A stretch of DNA of 64,000 nt from Cellulosilyticum sp. GTDB taxonomy: Bacteria; Bacillota; Clostridia; Lachnospirales; Cellulosilyticaceae. The stretch's first letter is position 1; each line of letters opens with the position of its first letter. The stretch spans positions 62,001 through 126,000 of the forward strand of contig SVDC01000001.1 in assembly GCA_015058045.1 (NCBI GenBank). The letters are read 5' to 3'. The position numbers and the translations under genes are program-made. Below the pieces are notes generated by a model. The model did not search any database. It was given only the letters and a program-made list of their open reading frames with translations, and was not told where the DNA came from. Below, piece after piece: positions 16,115 through 22,811 of the stretch.

Positions 16115-17074
16115 ATGGAAAATAAAATAAATCCAGTAAAAGAGTATAATACATTATGTAATAATCAATCATTAACTGAGAGATTTAAATTGTGGGAGAA
16201 TTATAGAGCAGCTAATGCAAAATGGATTGAAGAAACTTGTGGGAAAGTGCCACAAAATAGTTGCGTTGCAGTTTTAGGCGCAGGAAACTGTGATGATATT
16301 GACTTAGAAAAATTATCAAATATATACTCTGAAATATATTTATTTGATATTGATAGTAAAGCTTTGGACCGAGGAACGCAAAAATATAATATTAATCAAA
16401 ACTGCAAGATTATAAAGGTAGGCGATATAAACTTTATAAATTTCGCACAAATAAATTTCTTTGAAGATATGATGGATATAGTAGGAAGCACTGACACATC
16501 TGATAGTACAAAATTTAAGCGTCTTAAGAAGTACTTTATCAAAAAAGGAAGTGAAATAAAACCTTGCTCAGATATGAGTGTATATTATAAAAAATTTGAC
16601 ACAGTTATTTCTTCAGCTGTCTATACTCAGATTGGAAGAGTAGTATTATCTTCATGTAAGTTGGATTCATATATTAAGAATGAAAAAATATTAAAAGATT
16701 TGATAAAAGAGTATATGTATATAGAAAACAAGATTTATGATGCATATAACAATTTACTCCTTGATTTGGTGAAAGATGGTGGAAACGTTATATTGTTCAC
16801 TGACTATGCTGAGTTTACAAGGGATAATCCTAACTCTACTACTGGGTTAGCCAATGTACACAAAGCTATGTGTAGTGGAGATTATTCCAAGGTAGAGGAA
16901 AGCTGTTTTGGATTTAAAATAGGAAATGCTACACAGGGAATATCTAATTTATTAAATAAAGTTAATGGTTATGTCAATATACCAACTACTTTAAGGATAA
17001 CCCATTTTCCATGGGGATTTTCTACAGATAAAGTTTACATTGTTAAATATATATACATAAAGAAAGTTTTTTAG
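16115..17074 (+). CDS. Methyltransferase-like Rossmann-fold protein
   Basis: A 319-residue cargo gene. Residues 48-80 contain CVAVLGAGNCDDIDLEKL followed by IYLFDIDSKALDRG, the pattern of class I SAM-dependent methyltransferase motif I (GxGxxxD variant) and the acidic residue after beta-2. A later VSAVYTQIGR and the GGNVILFTDY strand fit beta-4 and beta-5 positions. There is no NPPY/DPPY motif, so a DNA N-methyltransferase is unlikely. A 16073-16090 TTGTAACATGATACAA inverted repeat may be its promoter or operator. Substrate unknown; it may act on protein, RNA or a small molecule. It has its own gap to the HipA pair. Confidence 0.55.
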   Translation: MENKINPVKEYNTLCNNQSLTERFKLWENYRAANAKWIEETCGKVPQNSCVAVLGAGNCDDIDLEKLSNIYSEIYLFDIDSKALDRGTQKYNINQNCKIIKVGDINFINFAQINFFEDMMDIVGSTDTSDSTKFKRLKKYFIKKGSEIKPCSDMSVYYKKFDTVISSAVYTQIGRVVLSSCKLDSYIKNEKILKDLIKEYMYIENKIYDAYNNLLLDLVKDGGNVILFTDYAEFTRDNPNSTTGLANVHKAMCSGDYSKVEESCFGFKIGNATQGISNLLNKVNGYVNIPTTLRITHFPWGFSTDKVYIVKYIYIKKVF

Positions 17075-17201
17075 TAAGAAGATACTGTTAACATTACAGT
17101 TTATGTGACTCATATATGAATAAAAACATAGTTTTAGGCTGGAGCAATCCAGTCTATTTTGCTATTTAAAATTAACATTTGAATAAGATTAAAAATTATG
17201 T

Positions 17202-17234
17202 GACCATGCTCTAGATAAGGAGCGTGGTCTTTTA
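17202..17234 (+). terminator. Terminator after the methyltransferase-like gene
   Basis: GACCATGCTC / GAGCGTGGTC, a 10-base-pair stem with an 8-base loop followed by TTTTA. It lies in the 309-base gap between 17,074 and 17,384, where I otherwise see only a weak small frame. Confidence 0.7.
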
Positions 17235-17236
17235 AT

Positions 17237-17344
17237 ATGCGTATATTTAGGCTTATAAAGATAAAGTGGGAAATTAAACATAGAAATATGACTCAGAAAA
17301 ATATAGATAAGTTAATTGTTAGGTTGAATAAATTATTAGAATAG
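17237..17344 (+). CDS. Possible 35-residue basic peptide
   Basis: ATG at 17237 opens 35 codons (MRIFRLIKIKWEIKHRNMTQ and onward, ending LNKLLE), strongly basic and helical. Its only ribosome-site candidate, GGAG, lies 14 bases upstream inside the preceding hairpin. It may be chance; included because the gap holds nothing else that looks coding. Confidence 0.25.
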   Translation: MRIFRLIKIKWEIKHRNMTQKNIDKLIVRLNKLLE

Positions 17345-17383
17345 TCTAAAATATAAGACAAAAGATAAAAAGGTGGGGATATT

Positions 17384-17902
17384 GTGGAAGCTGTTATTTT
17401 ATTACTATTACTTATTGGAATAGCAATATTTTTAATTTGTGCATTAGTTAAAGGGGCTAAGACAGTTAGTAACCCAAATAATTCAGAACGCTTAATCATA
17501 TGTAAACATGAGGTGGGGTTGCCGATACCTGCAAAATCATTATGCAAAATTACATTTAAAGATTGTGATATTACAATTACAAGTGGTAATCATAAATTCA
17601 ACCTAAGCCACGATAAAATTACAGATATTTCTTCTACTACAGACAAAGAAATACAGGAGCATTATGTTAGTAGTGTAGGTGGAGCAGTAGGTGGAGCTAT
17701 ATTATTTGGGCCATTAGGAGCAATAGTTGGTGGTAGATCAAAGAAGAAGAAATCAAGCAAACTTATTAATTACTTTACTATTTCGTATAAAGATGAAGAT
17801 GAGCTAAAATATATTAGTTTTGAATATACTCCATCTTTTAATTCTATAAGTGTTATCAAGGAATTTAATAAAACTAAAGGTAGTGAGGTAGTTAACTTAT
17901 AA
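17384..17902 (+). CDS. Membrane protein with glycine-zipper segment
   Basis: 172 residues from GTG 17384 behind AGGTGGGG. A very hydrophobic N-terminal helix (ILLLLLIGIAIFLICALV) anchors it; a beta-rich domain follows; residues about 103-123 form GGAVGGAILFGPLGAIVGG, a glycine-zipper type membrane-inserting hairpin, then a KKKKSSK basic patch and a final beta segment. Similar proteins are frequent in phage accessory regions and beside superinfection genes. Function unknown; membrane-level exclusion is one possibility. Confidence 0.6.
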   Translation: MEAVILLLLLIGIAIFLICALVKGAKTVSNPNNSERLIICKHEVGLPIPAKSLCKITFKDCDITITSGNHKFNLSHDKITDISSTTDKEIQEHYVSSVGGAVGGAILFGPLGAIVGGRSKKKKSSKLINYFTISYKDEDELKYISFEYTPSFNSISVIKEFNKTKGSEVVNL

Positions 17903-17924
17903 AGTATTTTACTCGATAAAATAA

Positions 17925-17953
17925 ACCGGACAAATTATGTCCGGTCTTTTTTT
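17925..17953. terminator. Bidirectional terminator
   Basis: ACCGGAC-AAATTAT-GTCCGGT hairpin with T-rich runs on the plus side, between the convergent membrane-protein gene and the HTH gene. The stop codon of the minus-strand HTH gene lies within it. Confidence 0.8.
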
Positions 17954-18141
17954 ATTGTGCAAATATCAGTTAGTTGACAATCAAAGTGTAAGCAGATTCG
18001 TTCTAGTATCTCTAAACTAACATATTCATTTTTATTAATTTTAGCTATTACAGTGGGATGAATATGTAGTTCATCTTTTAGGAATTTAAACTTTAGTCCA
18101 TTTTTAGCTAGTAATATTCTTAAACCAGTATAATCAACCAT
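17935..18141 (-). CDS. Small XRE-family HTH regulator
   Basis: A 68-residue protein comprising little more than an HTH domain: LRILLAKNGLKFKFLKDELH (helices 1-2), HPTVIAKINKNEYVSLEILE (recognition helix and wing) and RICLHFDCQLTDICT, the last being the signature of the HTH_26 (Cro/C1-type, YozG-like) group. Start ATG has AGGGAGG seven bases upstream. It is divergent from the ParM-like gene, with an inverted repeat and direct repeats between, so it probably controls both itself and the partition cassette. Confidence 0.85.
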   Translation of the reverse strand: MVDYTGLRILLAKNGLKFKFLKDELHIHPTVIAKINKNEYVSLEILERICLHFDCQLTDICTIKKDRT

Positions 18142-18193
18142 GCTTAACCTCCCTATATAGAATTATATTAAAAGTTCTTAAAAAAGCAAAAAT

Positions 18194-18211
18194 AATTCGC
18201 ATATACGAATT
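18194..18211. promoter_or_regulatory. Inverted repeat, candidate operator for the HTH regulator
   Basis: AATTCG-CATATA-CGAATT, a perfect 6+6 inverted repeat about 50 bases upstream of the HTH start and 90 upstream of the ParM-like gene. Symmetry and size suit a dimeric Cro-type protein. Confidence 0.5.
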
Positions 18212-18231
18212 AAAAGTTACATATAGATGAA

Positions 18232-18293
18232 TTATATAAATCTTATATAAGTTTTCTAAAAAACTTTTTAAGGTTATATAAATCTTATATAAG
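18232..18293. repeat. Direct repeats, candidate parC centromere
   Basis: The 20-mer TTATATAAATCTTATATAAG occurs at 18232-18251 and again at 18274-18293, exactly 42 bases (four helical turns) apart, directly before the ParM-like gene. Each copy contains two TTATATAA palindromes. Between them lies an AAAAAACTTTTT tract. Iterons on the same face of DNA just upstream of parM are how plasmid R1-type parC sites are built. Confidence 0.65.
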
Positions 18294-18302
18294 GGTGATG
18301 TC

Positions 18303-19172
18303 ATGGAAGTAATAGCAGTTAATAGTGGTAATTACTCTACCAAAGCAAAGAGTAAATCTCGAGAGATAGTCTTTAGGACAAAAATACAAAAGAATATAGA
18401 TGCTACAAAGTATATATTTGCTAATGGTGTTAAGTATGAGGTAGGAGAAGGAGAAATAGATATAGACAATTTAAAGCATAATAGTATAGCTCATACGCTT
18501 TGCACTTTATATGCACTATCAATCTTGCATACTGAATATGATATATGCCTCGTAACTTGCCTACCAATTAACCAATTTAAAAATAAAAGCATTAGAGAGA
18601 AGTATGGGGAATCATTAAAAGGCAACTATGAAGTAGAAACGGAAAAAGGAAAAGACAGATTTAATATTAAAGAAGTAATAGTCTATATGGAAGGTGCAGC
18701 GGGTATATTGACTCATAGTGAAACATTTAAGAATAACATTGTAAGCGTTATCGATATAGGGGGCTATAACATAAATGCTTTGCAATTTGATAAATTACAT
18801 CTAGTAACAGGAAGTGAAGATGATTTTGATTTGGGAGTATACAGTATAAATGCAAAGATAGCGCATGATCTAAATAAAACTTTTAATTATCACTTAAAAG
18901 AATATGAATTAAATCACATTCTAAAGCATCCAACAGAAGAGCAAAATGAAATAATCACAAAGCATTACGTAAGCTTCATAAATCGTCTTAGGAATGAATT
19001 AAAGCAGAGAGGTTATAACTTATCACTAAATCAATTTCTTTTTACTGGTGGTGGTTCCATAGACGTAGAAATACAACTAAAAAGCGAATTTACTAATTGT
19101 TATATAGGTAGTGTGTTTGATACAGCTAGAGGATTGTATGAGGTAGGGGTGAGAAAATGCAATTCTGTATAA
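18303..19172 (+). CDS. ParM/StbA-like actin ATPase
   Basis: A 289-residue actin-like protein of plasmid-segregation type. Visible ATPase motifs are VNSGNYSTKAKS near residue 5 (phosphate 1 loop), SVIDIGGYNINALQF near residue 150 (phosphate 2) and FTGGGS near residue 240 (adenosine loop). The first motif has Asn where ParM and actin usually have Asp, a possible change in metal handling. It would polymerise into filaments that push apart DNA copies bound through an adaptor at parC. The following small gene overlaps by 16 bases. A partition actin implies an extrachromosomal, low-copy stage of the element. Confidence 0.8.
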   Translation: MEVIAVNSGNYSTKAKSKSREIVFRTKIQKNIDATKYIFANGVKYEVGEGEIDIDNLKHNSIAHTLCTLYALSILHTEYDICLVTCLPINQFKNKSIREKYGESLKGNYEVETEKGKDRFNIKEVIVYMEGAAGILTHSETFKNNIVSVIDIGGYNINALQFDKLHLVTGSEDDFDLGVYSINAKIAHDLNKTFNYHLKEYELNHILKHPTEEQNEIITKHYVSFINRLRNELKQRGYNLSLNQFLFTGGGSIDVEIQLKSEFTNCYIGSVFDTARGLYEVGVRKCNSV

Positions 19173-19387
19173 GTATTACGGATCCAGTAGCTTTGGAGAA
19201 ATGGTTAGATATACCAAAACAAAAAAGAAGTAGGTACGTGGAAGATATGCTTTTAAGAGAAGGGGCACAAAAAAGCAACATAGAGGAGTTAAAGTCTATG
19301 TTGCAGGAAATAGTAAGGAATTCATCTACTAATACGTTTAATGTAAATTTAGATAGTTCTGTAATAGATGAAATACTAAATTTGTAA
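19157..19387 (+). CDS. Candidate ParR-like adaptor
   Basis: 76 residues, start inside the ParM-like gene with AGGTAGGGGTG upstream. The N-terminal part (FCISITDPVALEKWLDIPKQ then KRSRYVEDMLLREGA) reads as a ribbon-helix-helix domain, and the C-terminal half is a helix with a short hydrophobic end (VIDEILNL) that could contact the filament. Size, order and overlap match parMR operons. No family hit can be asserted without a search. Confidence 0.6.
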   Translation: MQFCISITDPVALEKWLDIPKQKRSRYVEDMLLREGAQKSNIEELKSMLQEIVRNSSTNTFNVNLDSSVIDEILNL

Positions 19388-19405
19388 TCCAATATAGATA
19401 ATAGA

Positions 19406-19430
19406 CAAAAAAATAAGCCTAAATAGGCTT
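19406..19430 (-). terminator. Minus-strand terminator of the small membrane gene
   Basis: On the minus strand AAGCCTA-TT-TAGGCTT is followed by ATTTTTTTG. The stop codon of the minus-strand gene lies inside the hairpin. Confidence 0.75.
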
Positions 19431-19616
19431 TGATTGATGGGTATACTTACCCACGTTGCAGGTGTGTGCTTGCTCCGGTTCAGTGGCTTCCTCGCTCACT
19501 ACACTCCTAGCGTATGATTTTGATTTTTTAAATATGCGTGTTTTGCTTGTACAATGCGATATTTTATAAAAAAGTATAAGCAGCATAAAGAACAGCATAA
19601 CAAAAAACGTAACCAC
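19419..19616 (-). CDS. Small single-helix membrane protein, toxin-like
   Basis: 65 residues from GTG 19616: a hydrophobic helix (FFVMLFFMLLILFYK) followed by a polar basic tail (TRIFKKSKSYARS) and a SEEATEPEQAHTCNVGKY end encoded by DNA visibly richer in GC than its surroundings. A compact minus-strand transcript with a terminator overlapping the stop resembles type I toxin genes of Firmicute prophages. The best ribosome site (AGGAG at about 19,645) serves a 22-codon frame at 19564-19632 better than this GTG, so the two may be coupled or one may regulate the other. Toxicity is speculation. Confidence 0.5.
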   Translation of the reverse strand: MVTFFVMLFFMLLILFYKISHCTSKTRIFKKSKSYARSVVSEEATEPEQAHTCNVGKYTHQSKPI

Positions 19617-19632
19617 AAGTAAAAGTAAACAT
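19564..19632 (-). CDS. 22-residue leader peptide overlapping the toxin-like gene
   Basis: On the minus strand, AGGAG-CTGATATA-ATG gives ideal spacing for a 22-codon aromatic and hydrophobic peptide (MFTFTCGYVFCYAVLYAAYT and two more residues). It overlaps the start of the 65-residue gene in another frame. It could be the leader that couples translation of the downstream frame. Confidence 0.35.
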   Translation of the reverse strand: MFTFTCGYVFCYAVLYAAYTFL

Positions 19633-19687
19633 TATATCAGCTCCTAGTTTTAATTTTATTTTAGTATTACCTAAAGGGGGATTTATT

Positions 19688-20098
19688 ATGCAGATATGTT
19701 ACATTCCACCAAAAGAAAAATATTCAAGAAATAATTTTTTAAAGTCACAAATGAAAAGAGAGTTGGCTAAGTTTAAAGATGAAAAGGTTCAACTAAGAAT
19801 AGCAGCTTGCATGATCACGATTGCAGTATCACAAGTTAATCTCTATGCAAAAGACTTAAACTTGGAAAAATGGAAAGGCAATTTAGATAAAAAAGGTACT
19901 CAGATTTTAGACATTATACAGACAGTTGGTTATTGGATTGCAATTATAGCAGCAGCAGTTGATATTATTAAAAATTTCAAGAAACAAGACATAGCAGGGC
20001 TGTTTGCAGTAGCTTTTAAGTATGCAGCATTATTTGGTTTGTTAAATGGCTTACCTTGGTTTTTCGAGTTGGTTGGCGATTTATTTAATATGGAATAG
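19688..20098 (+). CDS. Small membrane protein with MQI-YIPP N-terminus
   Basis: 136 residues, ATG 19688 with AAAGGGGG upstream. It begins MQICYIPPKEKYSRNNFLKS. The C-terminal half has two hydrophobic helices (TVGYWIAIIAAAVDII and LFAVAFKYAALFGLL) separated by a basic KNFKKQD loop, an arrangement similar to VirB2/TrbC-like small T4SS proteins. It is not a recognised family to me. The next gene shares the first dozen residues in pattern. The cassette continues into a VirB4/HerA-like ATPase, so a role in a membrane DNA-transfer or packaging complex is the working inference. Confidence 0.6.
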   Translation: MQICYIPPKEKYSRNNFLKSQMKRELAKFKDEKVQLRIAACMITIAVSQVNLYAKDLNLEKWKGNLDKKGTQILDIIQTVGYWIAIIAAAVDIIKNFKKQDIAGLFAVAFKYAALFGLLNGLPWFFELVGDLFNME

Positions 20099-20108
20099 GG
20101 GGTTACTT

Positions 20109-20387
20109 ATGCAAATATCTTATATACCACCAGTTACAACTTCATCTAATAATTTTTTGCAGAGCACAATCGAAAAAGCAATAAATAATGCGATAGTTAA
20201 TCCTTTTAAATTATGGGTTTATGAAATTACATCAAAAACAATGATGCTTGCAGAATGGGGGTTAATATTTGGATGTGCAGTAGGTGTTATATTATGGATT
20301 TGTGGTGTTGAGAAGGGAAAGAAAACAACTATTGTATGTGCATTAATATTTGTAGGATTGCAAATTGTAAAGGTGGTGTTCATGTGA
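20109..20387 (+). CDS. Second small membrane protein with MQI-YIPP N-terminus
   Basis: 92 residues from ATG 20109 (AGGGGGTTACTT upstream), starting MQISYIPPVTTSSNNFLQS, clearly related to the start of the previous protein although the remainder differs. Two membrane helices follow (LAEWGLIFGCAVGVILWICG and TIVCALIFVGLQIVKVVF) with a basic EKGKKT loop between. Its stop TGA overlaps the start of the ATPase gene. The shared N-terminal tag suggests a common sorting or docking signal. Confidence 0.6.
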   Translation: MQISYIPPVTTSSNNFLQSTIEKAINNAIVNPFKLWVYEITSKTMMLAEWGLIFGCAVGVILWICGVEKGKKTTIVCALIFVGLQIVKVVFM

Positions 20388-22663
20388 TGAAATCAATGCC
20401 ATTAAGCAAGTATTATGAAGTTATCAATCCTACTTATGAATGTCTTAAAATCATTCCACATTCTAGTACTAGAAACTATAACAGTAGTGCATTGGCTAAA
20501 ATGGTAGCCAATATGTACATTAACATTAAGCAGTCTATAAAGTGGCATGAACGTAAGTTTGTAGTGAAGTCACCTTTAAAATGCAGTTACATGATAGACA
20601 TACGAAAAACAGATGTTAGCTTTTACTTTGTGGTTCCTAGCCAGTACATAACACTGGCTAAGGAGCGTATCATAAATACCTGGAATAAATGCAAGGTTGA
20701 ATTAATAGATATGCCAACCATACCAAAAGGATTAGTGTACTCATTAGGCTACGAAAACAAAGACCAGTTAAGTCTAGATGTAGATAAAAAGAGCAACTAC
20801 CCACTCAATAGTATTTTGAGTACGATAGACATTATGGAAGATGATGATCGTGTGCTTATTATGTATAATCTTATGCCATGCTCACAGTATGGATGGAAGT
20901 CTTCATGTGATAGAATTACTACTAAATTTATTAAAGGGGAACCGATTAAAAGGGAGTTAACAGGTTTCTCAGTAATATTTAAAGTTTTATTTGCAGTAGC
21001 AGATTTCGCAGACAAAGTTATGGATAGCATTTTTAAAGGTGAAGATAATGTATTTAAAGATTTTGTAAGTGCATTTAAAGAGAACATAAATACTATTAGC
21101 AGTGATACTAAAAGCAAGCGCAATGATGTTATAGTTAAGACTCAGATAGCAGTCATTAGCCACAGTATGAATGAGAATAGGGCAATGGCTAATATTAAAA
21201 ACATATGTGAAGGATTTGAAGAAATCAAGGGAGATAACAGACTTACTTATGAGCAGTGCTTTAGACCTAAAATAAATGCACTAGAGTACAAACTTAAAGG
21301 AATACCTACTAATAAATTTAGCACTAATGAATGTCAGAACTTATTGCAGTTGCCTGGGAGAGAACTATTAGAAGAACATCATATCAGCCATAATAATGTA
21401 ATTGAAACAGATGTACCTAAAGACTTACAGCAAGGGATAATGTGCATTGGCGAAAGTAAGTGTAAAGATACAATCACTAAAGCTTATATCAGTACAGATA
21501 AAAGTTATCAATATCTTACCTGGTGCTTAATAGGTCCTACTAGAGCAGGTAAAACAACATTAATCTCTAATACATGTTATGATAGCAGTAAGGAAAGAGA
21601 ATGTAATGTGGTTTTAGATTGGTGTGGAAAGTGTGAGTTAAGCGAAGATTTAAAGGCTTCACTTAAAGGCAAAGTTGATATTTTGGAAATTAATTGTGAC
21701 GATTTTAATAAGTTGCAAGGCTTAGGCTACAATGAACTATATACTACTGAAAATGATGAATTTAAGCACTATAAGAGCGCCAAACAACAAGGTATGCAGT
21801 TACTAACATTAATTAATAGCTTGCAAGGTGGTGATGAGGACTTAAGGGCAAGAATGGAGAGATACTTAGGTGCTGCTAGTTTGATTGTTGCTATCAATAA
21901 CGGACCTGTTAAAGATGTATTTGAGATATTACAGGATCACGAACTAAGAGAAAAGTATATTGGCATGGTACCAATTAATCAACAAACTAATCTTGCTAAA
22001 TACATAAGATACTTGAATGAGCTAAATGAGGTTAAAAACGGAGTAGTAATAGGTACTAAGCTTAATGCGGTTCAAGGGATATTAAATAGGGTTAATAAGT
22101 TAGAGCAAAATCCATACATGGAAATGATGTTGCAGAAGGATTGCAGTAATAACATTAACCTAGTTAATGAAATGCAAAAAGCTAGGTTGATACTAATTAA
22201 GATGCCAGAAGGTATGTTTGCTACAGAAGAAGAGAAAGACGTTTATGCTACTTATTGGCTTACTAAGATTTGGGGAGCGTTACAGCGTAGGAAGATGGAT
22301 ATATCAGAAGATGAAGCAGTTAAGGTTAATATTTACTTTGATGAACTCTACCAAGTAGAGAATTGCCAAGAGTTTCTTAGAAGTAAATTATCACAGATAG
22401 CTAAGTTTTGGGCAAAACCTATTATCAGTTGCCATTATCTAGGTCAAATAGGTGGGATAAGAAACGAGTTAAAGAGTGCTAATGCTAGTTATACAATAAT
22501 CTCAGGAAGTGATAAGGATAACTATAAAGAACTTAAAAGCGAATTGTACCCATATACAGAAGAAGATTTACTCAATCTTAAGAGGTGGCACGCAATCAAT
22601 CTTATTAAATGCAATGATGGATATGGCAAGTTTATAACTTCACTACCTAAACCTATAAAATAA
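20387..22663 (+). CDS. VirB4/HerA/TraD-like P-loop ATPase
   Basis: About 758 residues from ATG 20387; GTG 20384 is equally possible with AAAGGTGG upstream. Walker A is GPTRAGKTTLIS near residue 380 and Walker B is VNIYFDELYQ near 655, in the arrangement of the HerA/FtsK superfamily used in conjugation and DNA pumping. A long N-terminal region (residues 1-330) has no motif I know, and a hydrophobic patch FKVLFAVADFADK near 205 might touch membrane. An aromatic ISCHYLGQIGGIRNEL segment near 690 resembles the sensor region of VirB4-like proteins. With two small membrane partners and ParM/ParR upstream it looks plasmid- or ICE-derived. No relaxase is visible. Confidence 0.7.
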   Translation: MKSMPLSKYYEVINPTYECLKIIPHSSTRNYNSSALAKMVANMYINIKQSIKWHERKFVVKSPLKCSYMIDIRKTDVSFYFVVPSQYITLAKERIINTWNKCKVELIDMPTIPKGLVYSLGYENKDQLSLDVDKKSNYPLNSILSTIDIMEDDDRVLIMYNLMPCSQYGWKSSCDRITTKFIKGEPIKRELTGFSVIFKVLFAVADFADKVMDSIFKGEDNVFKDFVSAFKENINTISSDTKSKRNDVIVKTQIAVISHSMNENRAMANIKNICEGFEEIKGDNRLTYEQCFRPKINALEYKLKGIPTNKFSTNECQNLLQLPGRELLEEHHISHNNVIETDVPKDLQQGIMCIGESKCKDTITKAYISTDKSYQYLTWCLIGPTRAGKTTLISNTCYDSSKERECNVVLDWCGKCELSEDLKASLKGKVDILEINCDDFNKLQGLGYNELYTTENDEFKHYKSAKQQGMQLLTLINSLQGGDEDLRARMERYLGAASLIVAINNGPVKDVFEILQDHELREKYIGMVPINQQTNLAKYIRYLNELNEVKNGVVIGTKLNAVQGILNRVNKLEQNPYMEMMLQKDCSNNINLVNEMQKARLILIKMPEGMFATEEEKDVYATYWLTKIWGALQRRKMDISEDEAVKVNIYFDELYQVENCQEFLRSKLSQIAKFWAKPIISCHYLGQIGGIRNELKSANASYTIISGSDKDNYKELKSELYPYTEEDLLNLKRWHAINLIKCNDGYGKFITSLPKPIK

Positions 22664-22725
22664 GCTATATGTTACTCAGATAGATATGCAGCGTATGAAA
22701 GTGATTTAGAGATTAAATAAAAAAT

Positions 22726-22766
22726 AAGCGTGTAAGCTAATGAAATCAATAGCTACACGCTTTATT
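22726..22766 (+). terminator. Terminator of the cargo region, next to the right attachment site
   Basis: AGCGTGTAAGCTA and TAGCTACACGCT form a 12-base-pair stem with one bulge and a 10-base loop, followed by TTATTCTTA. It lies about 25 bases before the prophage border and would shield the cotJC remnant from phage transcription. Confidence 0.75.
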
Positions 22767-22787
22767 CTTACTTAATATCACACATTA

Positions 22788-22811
22788 CTATTTGGTGGTC
22801 CAGATGGAGAA
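22788..22811. other. Inferred right attachment site (attR) within cotJC
   Basis: In-frame reading leftwards from cotJC gives residues that match CotJC back to FGGPDGE (22791 onward); before that the frame reads YHTLL, unlike CotJC, and stops at 22773. The crossover therefore lies at or within TTTGGTGGTCCAGATGG. The exact core needs the left border, which is outside the window. Confidence 0.7.

Larger units (their letters stand above)
1..22800 (+). mobile_element. Right-hand part of a siphovirus-type prophage with accessory cargo
   Basis: Gene order is terminase, portal, protease, capsid, connectors, tail, tape measure, baseplate, holin, amidase, then accessory genes, nearly all on the plus strand with short spacings and frequent overlaps. 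This is the standard HK97-head, long-tailed phage layout. The right border is placed near 22,790 because the sequence beyond it reads in frame as the C-terminal part of CotJC while the sequence before it is a terminator hairpin that follows the last cargo gene. The left end, integrase, repressor and replication genes lie outside the window. All head and tail genes I can see are intact, so the element may be functional. The section from about 14,250 to 22,700 is cargo rather than virion genes. Confidence 0.9.

Noticed and set aside
19486-19500. GCTTCCTCGCTCACT is identical to 15 bases near the pUC origin, suggesting vector contamination
   Set aside because: Identity stops at 15 bases on both sides, the block lies within a coherent small gene, and chance or constraint explains it.
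14254-22700. An integrase or recombinase gene in the accessory region
   Set aside because: I looked for tyrosine recombinase (R-H-R-Y) and serine recombinase motifs in all frames and saw none; the recombinase is expected left of the window.
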